DNA from: Microcella flavibacter
GTDB lineage: Bacteria; Actinomycetota; Actinomycetes; Actinomycetales; Microbacteriaceae
Length of the DNA stretch: 64,000 nucleotides
Reading direction: 5' to 3'
NCBI RefSeq assembly: GCF_012530535.1
Contig: NZ_CP051299.1
Location: 186,001 to 250,000 of the forward strand
Shown here: in pieces, positions 42,498 to 52,559 of the stretch
Position numbering within the stretch: position 1 is the stretch's first letter
Layout of the letters: every line of letters starts with the position of its first letter
The notes under the pieces: generated by a model
Database searches by the model: none
What the model was told of the DNA's origin: nothing
The model's input: the letters and a program-made list of their open reading frames with translations, nothing else
Made by a program: the position numbers and the translations under genes

Positions 42498-42553
42498 TAT
42501 GTGCGATGAAGGGTCCACAACCCCTGACGGTTGTGGAGCCTTGGGCGCACATA
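42498..42553. other. Two-step intergenic hairpin
   Basis: The outer stem is TATGTGCG (42498-42505) with CGCACATA (42546-42553); the inner stem is TCCACAACC (42514-42522) with GGTTGTGGA (42529-42537) around a 6-nt loop. Internal loops of 8 nt on each side separate the stems. There is no T-run, so this is more like a cruciform, a repeat element or a small structured RNA than a classical terminator. Confidence 0.6.
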
Positions 42554-42699
42554 GCGTCAACGACGAATCTCTCGCCTCATCGCGGGGCGGGTTCGGATCT
42601 GACCGGCCGCGGAGGCTACGGGAGAGCGGGCGCGAGCGGGGGGAGCGGCGCGGGAGTGGCACAGCACTCCGGCTCTCCGGCGTGGGCGGGCGCGGATCT

Positions 42700-42747
42700 G
42701 GGCGGGTGCGCATGTGGGCGGGTGCGCGTGCGGTCGGGTGCGCATGC
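42700..42747. repeat. Three imperfect 16-bp tandem repeats
   Basis: Units at 42700-42715, 42716-42731 and 42732-42747 follow the pattern GGGCGGGTGCGCATGT with one or two changes each. They are continuous, without spacers, and are not CRISPR-like. Confidence 0.6.
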
Positions 42748-42872
42748 GGGCGGTGGCGGAGGCGGGCGAGCAAGGAGGCTGAGACGCGCGGATAAAGGCG
42801 CAGACAGTCGTGCGGTCGGGAGCCCGGGGAGCGGACAGACGTGCGGCCCGGGCCCGGGGTGGGGGAGGACCC

Positions 42873-44058
42873 TTACCCGCGCACCGCATCGCGGATGGCG
42901 AGCACGATCTGCTCGAGCACCGGCGCGGGGGTCGCGAGGATCATGCGCACGTGGCCGACGCCGGCCGCTCCGCACGCGCGCCCGTCGGTGAGGGCGACGC
43001 CGGCCCGCTCGCGCAGCGCGAGCGCGGGATCGTCGCCGAGCTCGAGCGCGCTCACGTCGAGCCAGGCGATGTACGTGCCCTCGGGCATCCGGAATCGCAC
43101 CTCGGGCAGGTGCTCCTCGAGCAGCGCGGCCAGCAGGCGGCGGTTGCGGTCGAGGTACGACAGCTGCGCCTCCAGCCACGGAGCGCCCCACCGGTACGCC
43201 GCCGTGTTCGCGATGACGCCGAGGGTGCTCGCCCCGTGGCTCGCGAGAGGGCCGATCGTCTGCCACACCGCCTCATCGGCGTCGGAGTGCGTGATGAACT
43301 GCGCCGCCTTCAGCCCCGGCAGGTTGAACGCCTTCGAGGCGCTCGTGGCCGTGACGCTGTGACCGGCGGATGCCGCGCTCACGCTCGCATACGGAACATG
43401 CCGATGCGGCGCGAACACGAGCGGCGCATGCACCTCGTCGGCGAAGACCCGCGCATCGTGCCGCGCGACGACCTCGGAGAGCGCCGCCAGCTCCTCGCGC
43501 TCGAACACGCGCCCGCCCGGATTCAGCGGATTGCACAGCACCACGAGCCCGGCGCCCTCGACGAGCGCCGCCTCGATGCCCGCGAGGTCGAGCGTCTCGC
43601 GCCCGTCCGGCAGCAGCGCGTTCGGCACCTCGACGACCGCGCGTCCGTGCCGCACCGGCACCTGCAGGAACGGCATGTATGCCGGCGTCGGCACGACCAC
43701 CGCCGAGCCCGCTCGGGAGTAGTGCTCGATCGCGACATCGAGTCCGGTGATGACGTCGGCAATCGGGTGGATGCTCTCCGCCGGCACCTCCCAGCCGTAG
43801 CGATCCCGCATCCAGTCGGCGGTCGCCCGGCTCATCTCGGCGCTCACCGCCGGAGGCAGGTACCCCGTCACCCCCGCCCGCATGGCGGCGACGACGGCCT
43901 CCGTCACCTCGGCGGGCGTGCCGAGATCGGACTCCGCGACCCACGCGCCGAGCGGCACGGGGAAGTAGCTCCACTTCATGCCGCCCGCGGTATGTAGCTC
44001 CTCAGCGGTGAGCGCATCCCACGACGCGTGGAGCGCGACGACGTCGATCGGCGCGGGC

Positions 44059-44069
<11 letters not shown>
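42873..44069 (-). CDS. PatB/MalY-type PLP aminotransferase (cystathionine beta-lyase-like)
   Basis: A class I/II aminotransferase-fold protein of about 398 residues. It includes LGAWVAESDLGTP and GVTGYLPPA near the start, VVVPTPAYMPF, LVVLCNPLNPGGRVFE, VFADEVHAPLVF with the PLP aspartate, and TATSASKAFNLPGLKAAQ with the Schiff-base lysine. These are features of the MalY/PatB subgroup, which cleaves C-S bonds. Start uncertain: similarity begins before the ATG at 43979, so a TTG at 44069 overlapping the phosphoglucomutase stop was taken. Coupling to pgm is probably only positional. Confidence 0.88.
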
Positions 44070-45678
<1,609 letters not shown>

Positions 45679-45764
45679 GGGTTCATCCAACCACCGCGGC
45701 ACGGCCAGCGGGAAGGCGGTTCCGGGGCGGCTCGCAGGCGGGCTGCGCACCTAGACTTCCGAGC

Positions 45765-46715
45765 ATGAGCGCAGCCCCCGACGCGACCCCGGTCTACAGC
45801 TACCTGGGCCCCGTCGGCACCTTCACCTGGGAGGCTCTGCGGCAGGTGCCCGAGGCCGAGGGCGCCGCCTGGCGCAGCGTCAGCAACGTGGGCGAGGCGC
45901 TCGACGACGTCATGTCGGGGCGCAGCGTCGCCGCGATGATCGCGATCGAGAACTCGGTCGAGGGCGGCGTGAGCGCGACGCAGGATGCTCTGGCCACGAT
46001 CCCCGGACTGCGCATCATCGGCGAGTACCTGGTGCCCGTGAGCTTCGTGCTCGTCGGTCGGCCGGGAACGGCGCTCGCCGACGTGCGGGTCATCGCCGCG
46101 CATCCCGTCGCCTACGCCCAGTGCCGCCGCTTCCTCGAATCGCAGCTGCCCAGTCACGGCCACGTGCCCGCCGCCTCGAACGTCGCGGCGGCGACGAGCC
46201 TGCTCGCCTCCGAGCTCGCCGAGGCCGCGATCGCGCCGCCCGGCATCACCGACCACCACCCGCTCCAGCTGCTCGCCGAGGGCATCGGCGACAACCCGAA
46301 CGCGGTGACGCGCTTCGTGCTCGTGAGCCGCACCCTCGGGCTGCCCGCCCGCACCGGCGCCGACAAGACGAGCATCATCGTCGAGCTGCCCGACGACGCC
46401 CCCGGCCGCCTGCTCGAGATGCTCGAGCAGTTCGCCACCCGCGGCGTCAACATGAGCCTGCTCGAGTCGCGGCCCATCGGCGACGCCCTCGGCCGCTACC
46501 GCTTCGTCATCGACCTCGACGGGCACGTGCACGACGAGCGCGTCGCCGACGCCCTGCTCGGCCTCAAGCGGTTCAGCCCCGCCGTGATGTTCCTCGGCTC
46601 GTACCCGCGCGCCGACCGTCAGCAGATCGAGGTCGTCTCGCAGTACGGCGACGAGGTCTTCACGGACGCGCGCGACTGGCTGCGCGGCATCCTCTCGGGC
46701 GAGCCCGAGGCGTAG
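45765..46715 (+). CDS. pheA: Prephenate dehydratase
   Basis: A 316-residue monofunctional enzyme that makes phenylpyruvate in phenylalanine synthesis. The catalytic domain shows YLGPVGTFTWEAL, AMIAIENSVEGGV, HPVAYAQCRRFL and the NAVTRFVLV motif with the essential TRF. The ACT regulatory domain follows from about residue 203 with IIVELPDDAPGRLLEML and the Phe-binding LLESRPIG. It is divergent from pgm with an 86-bp gap. Confidence 0.96.
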   Translation: MSAAPDATPVYSYLGPVGTFTWEALRQVPEAEGAAWRSVSNVGEALDDVMSGRSVAAMIAIENSVEGGVSATQDALATIPGLRIIGEYLVPVSFVLVGRPGTALADVRVIAAHPVAYAQCRRFLESQLPSHGHVPAASNVAAATSLLASELAEAAIAPPGITDHHPLQLLAEGIGDNPNAVTRFVLVSRTLGLPARTGADKTSIIVELPDDAPGRLLEMLEQFATRGVNMSLLESRPIGDALGRYRFVIDLDGHVHDERVADALLGLKRFSPAVMFLGSYPRADRQQIEVVSQYGDEVFTDARDWLRGILSGEPEA

Positions 46716-46773
46716 CGGCGCGGCGCCGCCCGCCGCCCCGGCCGGCGGCATCGCGTCGGCGAGCTCGTGTCGC

Positions 46774-46862
46774 GTGCACAAATGCAGGACGCGGCGCCCT
46801 CACTCCGGCGTGTCGCCGCATGACCGCAGGCGACGCGCCGAGCCCGTCCTGCATTTGTGCAC
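46774..46862. repeat. 17-bp inverted repeat with 55-bp spacer
   Basis: GTGCACAAATGCAGGAC at 46774-46790 is perfectly complementary to 46846-46862. The pair frames 55 bp of G+C-rich sequence in the gap between pheA and the convergent quinone reductase. A related 16-mer GTGCACGAATGCAGGA occurs alone at 52506-52521, so this looks like a member of an intergenic repeat family and can form a long hairpin. Confidence 0.75.
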
Positions 46863-46903
46863 GCCGAAGCCCCGGGTGGCTCAGACCCGGGCGTCGGGCC
46901 GCC

Positions 46904-47926
46904 TCAGCGCAGGTCGTCCGCGACGCAGATGAGCACCTTGCCGGTGACCCCGGCCTCGACCGCATCGTGCGCGGCCGCCGCGTCGTCGAGCGCGAACCAC
47001 GTCAGCGGCAGCCCGGCCTCGGCGCCGACGGGCAGCGCGCCCGCCTCGAGCGCGGCGGTGATATCCGCCGCGGCGCGGGCGAGGGCATCCCGCTCGACGG
47101 TGTAGAGCAGCAGCCCCTGCCAGCGGGCGTTCTTGGCGAAGCTCGCCACGATCGGAGCGGTGAAGTCGTCGCCGTTGTTGTTCGCGTAGTACGCGATGCT
47201 GCCGTGGTTGGCGAGCACCTCGACGTCGAGGGCGGCGTTCTGCGCCGGCGCGACCTCGACGACGTGGTCGACGCCGCTCGGGGCGAGGGCGAGCACCTCA
47301 GCCGCGAGCTCGGCATCCGGGTACTGCAGCACGTGATGCGCGCCGGCGGCGCGGGCGAGCTCGGCCTTGTCGTCGCTGCTGACCGTGGCGATCACGGTCG
47401 CTCCCGCCCAGACGGCGAGCTGGATCGCGGCGTGCCCGACGGCCCCCGCGCCGCCCTGCACGAGGACGACGCGGCCGTCGAGGGCGGCGGGCGCGAGGCG
47501 GGCCGGGCCGAACTCGTGCACGGTGAGGGCGCGGTGGGCGGTCATCGCGGGAACGCCGAGGCTCGCGGCGACGTCGAACCCGACGCCCTCGGGCAGCCGC
47601 ACGACGCGGCTCGCCGGCAGAACGGTGAACTCCTGCGCCGTGCCCGTCGGGCGCTCGTGGGCGGCGAGGAAGATCCACACCCGGTCGCCGACCCGCAGGC
47701 CGTCGACGTCCGCGCCGACGGCGTCGATCACGCCGGAGCCGTCCTGGTTCGGCACGGCCTCGTCGACCTCGAGCGGCTTGCCCGCGCGGGCCTTCCAGTC
47801 GGTCGGGTTGACGCCCGAGACGGCGACCCGCACCCGCACCTCGCCGGGGCCGGGTGCGACGACATCGCGGTCGACGAGCTCGAGGACGGAGGAGGGGCCG
47901 GGCTGGGAGAAGACGATGGCACGCAT
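46904..47926 (-). CDS. NADPH:quinone oxidoreductase (MDR superfamily)
   Basis: A 340-residue medium-chain reductase. The N-terminal domain has VRVRVAVSGVNPTDWKARAG and NQDGSGVIDAVGADVDGL; the nucleotide-binding Rossmann motif is VVLVQGGAGAVGHAAIQLA. The zinc ligands of alcohol dehydrogenases are absent, as expected for the quinone reductase branch. It reduces quinones or conjugated carbonyls with NADPH in the cytoplasm. Confidence 0.88.
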   Translation of the reverse strand: MRAIVFSQPGPSSVLELVDRDVVAPGPGEVRVRVAVSGVNPTDWKARAGKPLEVDEAVPNQDGSGVIDAVGADVDGLRVGDRVWIFLAAHERPTGTAQEFTVLPASRVVRLPEGVGFDVAASLGVPAMTAHRALTVHEFGPARLAPAALDGRVVLVQGGAGAVGHAAIQLAVWAGATVIATVSSDDKAELARAAGAHHVLQYPDAELAAEVLALAPSGVDHVVEVAPAQNAALDVEVLANHGSIAYYANNNGDDFTAPIVASFAKNARWQGLLLYTVERDALARAAADITAALEAGALPVGAEAGLPLTWFALDDAAAAHDAVEAGVTGKVLICVADDLR

Positions 47927-48218
47927 GCTCCGTGCAAGGGCGATCCGGCCGTCGCTATTCCCCGCGCGCGGCCACCGAGGCAGAGGCGGCCCCCGGTCGA
48001 CGCGCCCGCGGCGGCCGTTCGGGATGCCCGGCGCGGGCCCGTGCGGATGGTCGCGCTCCCACGCCCCGACCGTCCGTGAACATCCCGAAACTCTCTAGAA
48101 ACATTCGATCACGATCGCGTAACGCTATGTTGCGAGTCCCAACATATACGTTGCTCCTCGCAGGACGATCTGCCTACCTTTGCGGCAATCCCCCGTACCC
48201 CCTGCGCAAAGGAGCGCC
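47927..48218. promoter_or_regulatory. Upstream region of the xylanase gene
   Basis: The 150 bp before the gene are less G+C-rich. A 7-bp dyad TATGTTG (48126-48132) with CAACATA (48140-48146), separated by 7 bp, lies about 75-95 bp before the start and could be an operator. AAAGGAG precedes the ATG at 48219. No palindrome like the sugar-operon operators is present here. Confidence 0.45.
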
Positions 48219-51200
48219 ATGCCTCGGCATAGATTCACGAAAACTTTCGTAGCGGCGACTGCCGCGTTAGCGCTCGTCGTCGCCCCGGCGACCGCTGCGT
48301 CTGCGGCGGACGTCGTCGTCCTGAACGCCGATTTCAGCGCCGGGCTCCTGCCCGCCGAGCTGCAGCAGAGCGGCGGCCCCGCCTTCAGCGCCATCGACAT
48401 CGAGGGCGATCGGGCCCTGCTCGTCGGCGACCGGCGCAACGACTACGACGGCGTGCAGACGGCGCCCGGCGTGCTCGCCGCCGGCACCACGTACCGCTTC
48501 ACGATGGATGCCCGCCTCGCGCCCGAGACGGCCGGCACCGCCAACCTGCGCCTCATCGTGAACTTCAACGGCGAGAGCGGCACCTACGCCTACGCCGACG
48601 CCGCCGACATCACCGCCGCGGGGTGGACGACGCTCGAGGGCGAGTACAGCATCCCGGCCGGCGCGACCGCGCCGAAGGTCTACACGGGCACGAGCGCGCT
48701 CTCGGGCAGCACCGAACCGTTCGGCTACGTCATCGACGACCTCGTCATCACCGCGCTCGACGTCCCCGAGGAGGGCCCCATCACGCCGAGCCCCGGCATC
48801 GCCCCGGGCGGGTTCCCGAACCCGACCACCACCGAGCTCGCCACCGCGCAGGGCACGGGCGACGTCGCCGCGCTCACGTTCGACGACGGCCCGGCCGAGG
48901 ACACCGCCGACCTGCTCGACTTCCTCGCCGAGGAGGGCATCTCCGCCGTCTTCTGCGTCATCGGCTCGCAGATCGAGGCGCCGGGCGGCGCCGAGCTGCT
49001 GCGCCGCATCGTCGCCGAGGGCCACGTGCTGTGCAACCACTCCACCGGCTTCGCCGACATGGGCGGCTACTCCGTCGAGCAGGCCCAGGCCGACCTCGAG
49101 GAGAACCTCACGATCATCCGCGACGTCCTCGGCGACGACGACGCCGCGGTGCCGTTCTTCCGCGCGCCGAACGGCAGCTGGGGCGAGACCCGCGAGGTCG
49201 CCGTCGCGCTCGGCATGCAGCCGCTCGCGGTGACGAACACCATCCAGGACTGGGACGGCAACGACCAGCGCGTCGAGACGCTCGAGGCGAACATCCGCGC
49301 CGCCCTGCAGCCCGGCCGCATCCTGCTCGCCCACGACGGCCCGGCCAACCGCGCCAACACCGTCACCGCGATCCGGAACGTCGTGACCGAGCGCATCGGC
49401 GAGGGCTGGAGCTTCACGCTGCCCACCGGCACGCCCGCCGCCGTCGACCCCGGCACCCCGGGGGCCACGGTCATCAGCACGAGCTTCGAGGACGGCCTCG
49501 ACGGCTGGCAGCTGCGCCAGGCGAGCGACGGCGACCCCACGGTGGGCACGACCACCGACTACGCCCGCACGGGCGCGCAGTCGGCGGTCGTCGCGAACCG
49601 CGGCAGCCAGGGCGACGGCATCGGGTTCCCGGTGATCGGCACCCTGCTGCCCGGCGTCACCTACGACCTCTCCGCCTGGGTGCGCTTCGCGCCCGGGCAG
49701 CAGCCGGATGACGTCTGGCTGACCCTGCAGGCCGACTCGGTCTTCCAGACGGTCGCCCAGGCCGACGGCTTCACCAACAGCGGATGGACCGAGCTGACGG
49801 CGTCGGTCACGATGCCGACCAGCGAGCTCACGACGGGTCTGCTCTACTTCGAGACCCGCTACGACGGCGGCGCCATCGCCAACACGAGCACGTTCTACGT
49901 CGATGACATCACCGTCACGCAGGCCGAGCCGCTCGTGGTGCAGGATCTCACGCCGATCAAGGACACCGTGGAGTTCCCCATCGGCGTCGCGATCGACTCG
50001 CGCGAGACCGCCGGAGCCCAGTCGCAGCTCGTGCAGCGCCACTTCGAGCAGCTGACGAGCGAGAACTTCATGAAGCCCGAGTCGTTCTACAACGCCGACG
50101 GCGAGTTCTCGCCGAGCCCCGAGGGCGACCTGCTCATGGAGTACGCGGTCGACAACGGCAACCGCGTCTGGGGCCACACCCTCGTGTGGCACGCGCAGAC
50201 GCCGGCGTTCTTCTTCCAGGACGAGTCGGGCGCACCGCTGACGGACTCGGAGGGTGACCAGGCCATCCTCGCCGAGCGCATGCGCACGCACATCTTCGCC
50301 GTGGCCGAGCACTACGCGACCACGTTCGGCGAGTACGGCGACGGCAACCCGATCGTGGCGTTCGACGTGGTCAACGAGGTCGTGGGCGACGGCGGGCAGT
50401 TCGACGACGGCCTGCGCCGCAGCGAGTGGTACCGCATCCTGGGCGAGAACTTCATCGACCTGGCGTTCCAGTACGCCGATGAGGCCTTCAACCAGGAGTA
50501 CGCCGCCGCCGGCGCCGACCGCCCGGTCGCGCTGTTCATCAACGACTACAACACCGAGCAGCAGGGCAAGCAGGATCGGATGCGCGCGCTCCTGGAGCGC
50601 CTGCTCGATCGCGGCGTGCCGGTCGACGGACTGGGTCACCAGTTCCACGTCAGCCTGTCGTTCCCGGTCGCCGAGCTCGGCGCCACGATCGACCGGTTCT
50701 CCGACCTGCCGATCACGCAGGCCGTCACCGAGCTCGACGTCACCACGGGCACGCCCGAGACCGAGGCGCTGTTCATCGACCAGGGGTACTACTACCGCGA
50801 CGCGTTCCGCGACTTCCGCGAGCGCGCCGACGAGCTGTTCTCCGTGACGATCTGGGGTCTGACCGACAACCGCAGCTGGCGCGCCGCCAACGGCGGACCG
50901 CTGCTGTTCGACGAGCGCCTGCAGGCGAAGCCGTCGTACTTTGGGCTGATCGACGGCGAGCTCGAGGCCCCGCAGCGCGCGGCCAACGTGTTCCAGGGCG
51001 AGGTCGGCATCGGCGAGGTCGACTCGCCCGAGTGGGAGCGTCTGCCGCTCGAGATCGTGGAGGGGGGGACCGCGTTCCAGCTGCGCTGGAGCGGGAGCAT
51101 CCTCACCGCCTACGTCACCGTGGACGACGCGACCGATCAGGCGGCCGACGCCGTGACCTTCGAGTACGAGGGGCGCACCGTGACGGTCGAGCGCGGCGAC

Positions 51201-52427
51201 GAGGGCACGGTCGAGCGGGACGGTGGATACGACCTGGTCGTGCCGCTGACCCTGCCGGCCGCCGCGAACGAGGGCGACCTGCTCGCGTTCGACCTGCGCG
51301 TCACCGACGGCACGACCACGGCCGGCTGGAACAGCGAGGGCGTTCTCGGAACGCTCACGCTGCTCGGGGCGCTCTCGTTCACCGAGACCGTCGCCGCCGA
51401 GGGCGACGTCGTCATCGACGGCGGCATCGACGAGGCCTGGGCCGCGGCGAACAGCTTCACCACCGCCAAGCAGGTCGAGGGCGCGTCGGGCGCGCAGGCC
51501 GAGGTGCGCACCCTGTGGCGCGACTCGACGCTGTACCTGCTCGCCGAGGTCGCCGACCCGATCGTCGACGTCACCGGATCCGACCCGTGGATCCAGGACT
51601 CGGTCGAGATGTACATCGACGCCGGCAACGTGAAGAACGGCCCCTACCGCTACGACGACATGCAGGTGCGCATCAGCGCCGAGAACGTCGTGTCGTTCGG
51701 CACCGGGGACGAGGGCTTCCAGCGCGGTCGCGTCGAGTCGGCGACGACCCTGGTCGACGGCGGCTACATCGTCGAGGCGGCGATCAGCCTGATCGACTCG
51801 TCCGGCGAGGGCACGTTCCACGGCCTCGACGTGCAGGTCAATGACGCCGCCAACGGCGCGCGCAGCTCGATCACCAACTGGGCCGACCCCTCGGGAGCCG
51901 GATTCCAGTCGACCGCCCGCTGGGGCGTCACGCAGCTGGTCGGCTCGGGCGAGGTCGTGCCCGACGGTCCGGTCGTCTCGATCGGCGCCGGCTCGGTGGC
52001 GGCGGGCGGCGCGGTGCGCGTCGAGCTCACCGGCTTCGAGCCCGGGGCCGAGGTGTCGCTCTCGCTCGACGCGGCGGGTACCCAGCCGGCCGAGCTGACG
52101 GTCGCGGCGGTGCTGCAGGTCGTCACGGTGGACGGCGACGGCAATGCCGTGGTCACGCTCACGGTGCCGCGCGGCACCGCACCCGGCGACTACGTGCTGA
52201 GCGCGGTCGTCGACGGGGTGGTCGTGGCGGATGCTCCGCTCACGGTCACCGCGGCGGTCACGGGCGCCGACGGCGGAACCGGCGGTGACGGCACGGGTGC
52301 CGGTGCCGGCGGGCTGCCCGTCACCGGTGCCGACGCGGCCGGGATCATCGCGCTCGCGATGCTCCTGCTCCTCCTCGGCGTCGCGGCCACCGTGGTCGCC
52401 CGTCGCCGCGAGGCGCGCCTGCAGTAG
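48219..52427 (+). CDS. Cell-wall-anchored polysaccharide deacetylase / GH10 xylanase
   Basis: A 1402-residue modular enzyme. Order: signal peptide (about 1-30); CBM22/CBM4_9-like module (31-190); NodB/CE4 deacetylase (about 215-400) with LTFDDGPAED, RAPNGSW and ILLAHDG; second CBM4_9-like module (415-565); GH10 xylanase (575-912) with acid/base glutamate in FDVVNEVVG near 719 and nucleophile in VTELDVTTG near 838; CBM9-like module (1060-1245); a beta domain; and an LPVTG sorting signal at about 1366 followed by a hydrophobic helix and RRR. It should cut xylan and remove acetyl groups at the cell surface. In the second CE4 motif HSTGF the usual second histidine is missing, so the deacetylase activity is less certain. 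Confidence 0.92.
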   Translation: MPRHRFTKTFVAATAALALVVAPATAASAADVVVLNADFSAGLLPAELQQSGGPAFSAIDIEGDRALLVGDRRNDYDGVQTAPGVLAAGTTYRFTMDARLAPETAGTANLRLIVNFNGESGTYAYADAADITAAGWTTLEGEYSIPAGATAPKVYTGTSALSGSTEPFGYVIDDLVITALDVPEEGPITPSPGIAPGGFPNPTTTELATAQGTGDVAALTFDDGPAEDTADLLDFLAEEGISAVFCVIGSQIEAPGGAELLRRIVAEGHVLCNHSTGFADMGGYSVEQAQADLEENLTIIRDVLGDDDAAVPFFRAPNGSWGETREVAVALGMQPLAVTNTIQDWDGNDQRVETLEANIRAALQPGRILLAHDGPANRANTVTAIRNVVTERIGEGWSFTLPTGTPAAVDPGTPGATVISTSFEDGLDGWQLRQASDGDPTVGTTTDYARTGAQSAVVANRGSQGDGIGFPVIGTLLPGVTYDLSAWVRFAPGQQPDDVWLTLQADSVFQTVAQADGFTNSGWTELTASVTMPTSELTTGLLYFETRYDGGAIANTSTFYVDDITVTQAEPLVVQDLTPIKDTVEFPIGVAIDSRETAGAQSQLVQRHFEQLTSENFMKPESFYNADGEFSPSPEGDLLMEYAVDNGNRVWGHTLVWHAQTPAFFFQDESGAPLTDSEGDQAILAERMRTHIFAVAEHYATTFGEYGDGNPIVAFDVVNEVVGDGGQFDDGLRRSEWYRILGENFIDLAFQYADEAFNQEYAAAGADRPVALFINDYNTEQQGKQDRMRALLERLLDRGVPVDGLGHQFHVSLSFPVAELGATIDRFSDLPITQAVTELDVTTGTPETEALFIDQGYYYRDAFRDFRERADELFSVTIWGLTDNRSWRAANGGPLLFDERLQAKPSYFGLIDGELEAPQRAANVFQGEVGIGEVDSPEWERLPLEIVEGGTAFQLRWSGSILTAYVTVDDATDQAADAVTFEYEGRTVTVERGDEGTVERDGGYDLVVPLTLPAAANEGDLLAFDLRVTDGTTTAGWNSEGVLGTLTLLGALSFTETVAAEGDVVIDGGIDEAWAAANSFTTAKQVEGASGAQAEVRTLWRDSTLYLLAEVADPIVDVTGSDPWIQDSVEMYIDAGNVKNGPYRYDDMQVRISAENVVSFGTGDEGFQRGRVESATTLVDGGYIVEAAISLIDSSGEGTFHGLDVQVNDAANGARSSITNWADPSGAGFQSTARWGVTQLVGSGEVVPDGPVVSIGAGSVAAGGAVRVELTGFEPGAEVSLSLDAAGTQPAELTVAAVLQVVTVDGDGNAVVTLTVPRGTAPGDYVLSAVVDGVVVADAPLTVTAAVTGADGGTGGDGTGAGAGGLPVTGADAAGIIALAMLLLLLGVAATVVARRREARLQ

Positions 52428-52448
52428 TCCTGCGGCACAGCACGCAGG

Positions 52449-52480
52449 AGGGCCCCGGTGTCATGAGCGCCGGGGCCCTT
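52449..52480 (+). terminator. Rho-independent-type terminator after the xylanase gene
   Basis: AGGGCCCCGG (52449-52458) pairs with CCGGGGCCCT (52470-52479) around an 11-nt loop, followed by a short T pair. It lies 22 bp after the stop codon of the xylanase gene. Confidence 0.8.
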
Positions 52481-52505
52481 CGGCGTGCGGATGCGCGGCG
52501 CGGGC

Positions 52506-52521
52506 GTGCACGAATGCAGGA
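52506..52521. repeat. Solo copy of the GTGCAC(A/G)AATGCAGGA intergenic motif
   Basis: GTGCACGAATGCAGGA differs from the arms of the inverted repeat at 46774-46862 at one position. No complementary arm was seen nearby. It sits in the gap between the convergent xylanase and lipid-kinase genes. Confidence 0.5.
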
Positions 52522-52559
52522 GTCGAGCATCCCGAACCGGCGGCGGCTCGGCGCGGCGG

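Larger units (their letters stand above)
42285..42872. other. 588-bp intergenic region rich in palindromes and short repeats
   Basis: No coding sequence is credible here. It contains GGAAGCTTCC palindromes (42367-42376 and within the 14-bp palindrome 42393-42406), a two-step hairpin (42498-42553) and three imperfect 16-bp tandem units (42700-42747). The first 60 bp after the VanY stop are alternating GCCCGC-type runs. It may hold a terminator and the 3' flank of the aminotransferase gene. Confidence 0.5.

Noticed and set aside
42700-42747. Tandem repeat considered as a CRISPR remnant
   Set aside because: Units are contiguous with no spacers and there is no cas gene in the window.
48267-51821. 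A 1184-codon open frame antisense to the xylanase gene
   Set aside because: It mirrors the third-position bias of the sense gene, has no recognisable domain and an unnatural composition. Long antisense frames are routine in DNA this G+C-rich.
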